Shown here in pieces: positions 6,301-7,829 of a stretch of DNA of 7,829 bases (positions are counted from its first letter, which is position 1; each line of letters begins with the position of its first letter). The notes beneath the pieces are model-generated. The model ran no database searches. It saw nothing but the letters and a program-made list of their open reading frames with translations, and was not told where the DNA came from. The translations under genes were made by a program, and so were the position numbers. Source of the stretch: a bacterium (GTDB lineage Bacteria > UBP14 > UBA6098 > B30-G16); the NCBI GenBank assembly GCA_027007865.1, contig JALTEE010000239.1:1-7829 (forward strand), given 5' to 3'.

Positions 6301-6979
6301 TTTGACAATAACTGATGAAGGAACGAAAGATATTTATGTTTGGTTGGTTGATAGTGCATATAATAGCGGAGTCGAAGGGTATTTACATATTTATGCTCAA
6401 TATGATGAAACTGCGCCAGCCGACCCTGCCGCACATTTCGATGGCTCGGTTCCCATTTCTACTGACTCAGCGTCATTCAATGTTTGTTGGCATCCTGTAT
6501 CGGATTTATCCGGAATAATGGAGTATAGATATAAACTTTGGAAAATTACTGCGCCATCTACATACACATCGGTTATCGATACTTGCACAACAGATACTAT
6601 TTACGGCGCCGGTTCTAATTGGAAAGTTGAAGTAATTGCTGTCGATAGTGCAGGCAACACAACAGATTTTACGGGCGTTCCCGATGATGCTTTAGATTGG
6701 GAAAATATTTACGAGCAAGGTTCGAGCAAGCCCGAAAATATATCCATGAACATTATTCCAAATCCGTTCAATGCGAGTTGCAAAATAACTGTCGAATCCG
6801 CTGCGGGAGGCGAAGTTAAAATATACGATATTATGGGGATTCAGGTGGCAAGTTATGATGTTCGCGCAGGGCAGAGCGAATTCATCTGGAACGGTGGAAA
6901 TAAAATGTCAGGGATTTATTTCGTCCGCCTAAAAGCCGGCGACAGAACAATCACCAAGCGAGCAATACTAATGAAATAA
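3398..6979 (+). CDS. Secreted Asp-box / Ig-like repeat protein with T9SS type A sorting domain
   Basis: This is a 1193-residue exported protein of unknown activity. It starts with a signal peptide (1-18, two arginines then a hydrophobic run ending TLA). Residues about 20-420 look like a sialidase-type beta-propeller, with Asp boxes at S83-F90 (STDGGFSF), S139-W146 (STNAGITW) and S198-W205 (SDDKGETW) and glycine/tryptophan-rich loops (210-244). I see no FRIP-type arginine motif, so sialidase activity should not be assumed. Residues about 424-505 resemble an FN3 domain. Further Ig-like modules of roughly 90-105 residues run to about 1100, several sharing an SGI/SGL..Y turn (639, 735, 936, 1038) and a DxAGN motif (687, 783, 1083). 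The end (1118-1193) is a type A sorting domain: NIIPNPFN, VKIYDIMG, then GIYFVRLKAG. The family's role is outer-membrane passage and surface anchoring or release by T9SS, whose genes are not in the window. The ATG has AAGGAGGT 5 bases upstream. CpG is much rarer in the propeller coding region than in the repeats. Confidence 0.9.
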   Translation: MRRAVILSLLMTISLTLAFEWSEPVRVSPVGANIGDTHVHISSYIWTPMTWHRSLLAVNDNYVCIAWAESLSDGRWQIKVARSTDGGFSFAQHIVRTPATDEHQIPVELQFTNGDTLILVYISDKDESEFHGKIYFAQSTNAGITWVAPDYPIQSSSSVAQDLINPSHAWFVPDFDFTEDYYVIFYTTNDGIWRTINSDDKGETWTDNYGGGSWGGIGHSIAIDSTGKMILAHPCWGGGYWGGYRVYLHGFDDLSSTAHSDIGYWGSEEMRTFWHIAYTIARNDHLFNFFATSGTSSSPTVKLICERWSYTITGDYTHNERVDVTGSRPMTSNMHNGVGAFQVCLGGLDTVFIVYAREDTTMFKVGINNMGTITGTHIFDPGYMSIGISYKNGDVYIALASIEPGSEGYSVTGFYLVRTVPPPYFTSPSISVPETSATSAVINWSDATYEESYVVSVGGGTGYSVPQDSCAIEVSGLTPNMNYTADVWGVNFRGTTDTLTTSFKTLLPTPELTSPSDSTFVGGSGSITFAWSSIGIPGAGYHLIIMDTTSTVAHSEDVFTDSATISLDEGNYLWYVSAYTSDNYSHPSDTFFLSVDLTAPELTNLGAREIGTSDSYVNPSPWSRSGYFEVNWELASPEISGLQEIWVKRGSAPTSESDADFVCSATPPDTINLTTDGEFTYYFRPVDRAGNIGDSYTLDLRRDTSPPTMASAVLPAYSYPGNAPVSWFGGVDALSGIADYNILMRQSGHVSWDTIGAYSISDIPVSVSFSEFNTYELCVVPRDNAGNTASPTTSDIEEITILPSLALSADEIKMGPSAPNIQLFWNNIGYTSVSYEIVLSSSGSVVYSSMASGTTFTFTPGILSALSGEGEYGFGVGIIYPEIAETLNPSIWGTFVFDETAPGSPINLQINGNYPYSGWTNSSDFTISWTNPYDASGIMKCCYNYSVPSSAFDTTACWEISGASPTENLTITDEGTKDIYVWLVDSAYNSGVEGYLHIYAQYDETAPADPAAHFDGSVPISTDSASFNVCWHPVSDLSGIMEYRYKLWKITAPSTYTSVIDTCTTDTIYGAGSNWKVEVIAVDSAGNTTDFTGVPDDALDWENIYEQGSSKPENISMNIIPNPFNASCKITVESAAGGEVKIYDIMGIQVASYDVRAGQSEFIWNGGNKMSGIYFVRLKAGDRTITKRAILMK

Positions 6980-6991
6980 TCGATAAAGATA

Positions 6992-7015
6992 AACAAGGGG
7001 TTGCAACCCCTTGTT
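6992..7015. repeat. Perfect 24-bp palindrome after the secreted-protein gene
   Basis: AACAAGGGGTTG (6992-7003) is immediately followed by its reverse complement CAACCCCTTGTT (7004-7015). It starts 12 bases after the stop codon and could fold in the mRNA and stabilise or end the transcript, though no T run follows. It shares AACAAGGG/CCCTTGTT outer arms with the palindrome at 7041-7066. Confidence 0.8.
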
Positions 7016-7040
7016 AAGTGAGCAACGAGCCTTCTTTTGT

Positions 7041-7066
7041 CAACAAGGGAGCATGCTCCCTTGTTG
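7041..7066. repeat. Perfect 26-bp palindrome, sister of the one at 6992
   Basis: CAACAAGGGAGCA (7041-7053) is followed directly by TGCTCCCTTGTTG (7054-7066). The outer part matches the palindrome at 6992-7015; the inner part differs in both arms at once (GGGGTTG versus GGGAGCA), so pairing is kept. It lies 25 bases after the first copy and is not coding. Confidence 0.8.
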
Positions 7067-7071
7067 CCTAT

Positions 7072-7190
7072 TATATTTACAATTTTATAGCTGAAGCATC
7101 TCGCTTCGGGAAACGAAATTCAAATAATGCCATCCTGAATAAAACAATGAAAATAGCGAAGCAAAGAGCAGCAATCTCTATATTTACAAT
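7072..7190. repeat. 12-bp direct repeat TATATTTACAAT, two copies
   Basis: TATATTTACAAT occurs at 7072-7083 and again at 7179-7190, 107 bases apart. Each copy is followed within about 20 bases by a GCTTCG-containing inverted repeat or repeat arm. They may mark duplication within the repeat array or be the flanks of an inserted repeat unit. Confidence 0.5.
7091..7109. repeat. Short hairpin
   Basis: CTGAAGC (7091-7097) and GCTTCGG (7103-7109) form a 7-bp stem with one T-G pair and a 5-base loop. It is part of the repeat-rich gap between the secreted-protein gene and pth. Confidence 0.4.
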
Positions 7191-7225
7191 CGAACGAGAT
7201 TGCTTCGTTTCACTCGCAATGACAA
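7156..7225. repeat. Interspersed repeat of the GAAGCAATCTC / CTCGCAATGACA type
   Basis: AGCAATCTC (7170-7178) and GAGATTGCT (7196-7204) form a 9-bp perfect inverted repeat with a 17-base loop. GCGAAGC (7156-7162) can pair with the adjoining GCTTCG (7202-7207). The right side reads on to CACTCGCAATGACA. On the - strand this is TGTCATTGCGAG...GAAGCAATCTC, a repeat I recall from many unrelated bacterial genomes. It lies between the convergent secreted-protein gene and pth. Confidence 0.6.
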
Positions 7226-7250
7226 AATTTATTATTTCAAGGACGGCTGC

Positions 7251-7829
7251 TTATTCGTCTTTCACGATTTTTCTATTGAACATCTCCATCGCCTTTTCGA
7301 TACCCTGCCGAACAGCGACGATTGCCGCATCTGCGCTTCTTGCAGTCATTTCGGGCAAAATATTCTGCTCGTCGGGAGTGAATTTATCGAGGACGAAATC
7401 GATATTGCTGTCGCCATCGGGAACAGGTCCAATACCGATTCGCAGGCGCGGGAAATTTTGCGTATCGAGGTGATATATTATCGAAGCGAGACCGTTATGT
7501 CCGCCGTCGGAACCGTTTTTGCGAATTCGTATTTGCCCGAATGGCAGCGCAAAATCGTCGAGGACGATAAAAAGTTCTTCGGGCGATATATCGAGTTTTG
7601 CGACTGCATTCGCTGCACCGATGCCGCTGTTATTCATATATGTTGTCGAGCGGACGAGATATACCGTGCTTCCGCCGATTTTGATTGGAGCGTAGAAAAA
7701 TTTTCCTCGTCCCGATTTCCATTTGCCGCGAAATTTTTTCAAAAGCATATCTACAACGAGATAGCCGATGTTGTGCCGCGTTGAAAAATATTCATCGCCG
7801 GGGTTGCCGAGTCCCATAATTGCTTTGAT
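7251..7829 (-). CDS. pth: Peptidyl-tRNA hydrolase, start beyond the right edge
   Basis: Pth is a cytoplasmic esterase that releases peptides from peptidyl-tRNA dropped by ribosomes, recycling the tRNA; it is usually essential. The frame runs off the window: four codons (Ile-Lys-Ala-Ile) precede the first in-window ATG (7815-7817), and Pth proteins begin with such a beta-strand, so that ATG is internal. Counting from it, the family residues are present: GLGNPG (2-7), TRHN (13-16) with catalytic His15, YMNNSG (60-65), LDD (86-88) with the Asp that assists the histidine, and GSDGGHNGL (102-110) with His107. The RIGIGP motif (126-131) follows. The visible 192 residues are close to full length (E. 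coli Pth has 194), so only a few residues are missing. It is convergent with the secreted-protein gene across a repeat-rich gap; its own promoter is outside the window. Confidence 0.95.
   Translation of the reverse strand: MKAIMGLGNPGDEYFSTRHNIGYLVVDMLLKKFRGKWKSGRGKFFYAPIKIGGSTVYLVRSTTYMNNSGIGAANAVAKLDISPEELFIVLDDFALPFGQIRIRKNGSDGGHNGLASIIYHLDTQNFPRLRIGIGPVPDGDSNIDFVLDKFTPDEQNILPEMTARSADAAIVAVRQGIEKAMEMFNRKIVKDE

Noticed and set aside
3398..6979. Calling the large protein a sialidase
   Set aside because: Asp boxes alone do not define activity; the arginine motif needed to bind sialic acid is not visible.
6992..7225. CRISPR-like array
   Set aside because: The units are palindromes of differing sequence and spacing without regular repeats, spacers or cas genes.
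7200..7784. 194-codon + strand open frame (and the 151-codon frame from 7018)
   Set aside because: The 7200 frame is antisense to pth, which has all catalytic motifs; the 7018 frame runs through the repeat array and then antisense to pth. Neither product resembles a protein family.

Overview
The window reads as a chromosomal piece of a bacterium from, or close to, the FCB group (Bacteroidota/Fibrobacterota/Cloacimonadota-type lineages). Two things point there: a secreted 1193-residue protein ending in a type IX secretion (T9SS) type A C-terminal sorting domain, and a promoter that fits the Bacteroidota consensus TTTG-N19-TAnnTTTG exactly. The exact phylum cannot be fixed from this sequence. 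The organism is probably anaerobic, because it encodes a ferredoxin-dependent 2-oxoacid oxidoreductase subunit.

Layout: (1) 6-611 (+) recR, recombinational repair. (2) 680-2464 (-) iorA, alpha subunit of indolepyruvate:ferredoxin oxidoreductase, convergent with recR and without iorB beside it. (3) 2465-2800, a 336-base gap holding the iorA promoter, about 110 bases (2533-2640) where I see nothing, a palindromic repeat block (2652-2718) and a strong forward promoter. (4) 2801-3004 (+) a 67-residue RelB/Phd-like antitoxin with no toxin next to it. (5) 3005-3397, a 393-base gap: nothing seen in 3005-3090, then a second promoter of the same design, a doubtful 40-codon ORF ending just past a run of ten C, a REP-like palindrome, and a strong terminator-like hairpin just ahead of the next gene. 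(6) 3398-6979 (+) the T9SS-sorted protein: signal peptide, Asp-box propeller-like domain, about seven Ig/FN3-like modules, sorting domain. (7) 6980-7250, a 271-base gap filled with palindromes and other interspersed-repeat sequence. (8) 7251 to the right edge (-) pth, peptidyl-tRNA hydrolase, whose start lies outside the window.

recR, iorA and pth are ordinary housekeeping or metabolic genes and do not form a pathway together. The more unusual parts are the non-coding gaps. Three promoters share one spacing and core (TTG-N16-CATTAT). The leader of the secreted-protein gene combines promoter, C10 tract, terminator-like hairpin and an ATGA overlap that opens only if the C tract changes length. 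The repeats between genes show base changes that keep the hairpins paired. I found no convincing new multi-gene system. The best candidate for something undescribed is the leader at 3091-3400, which is speculative but testable.
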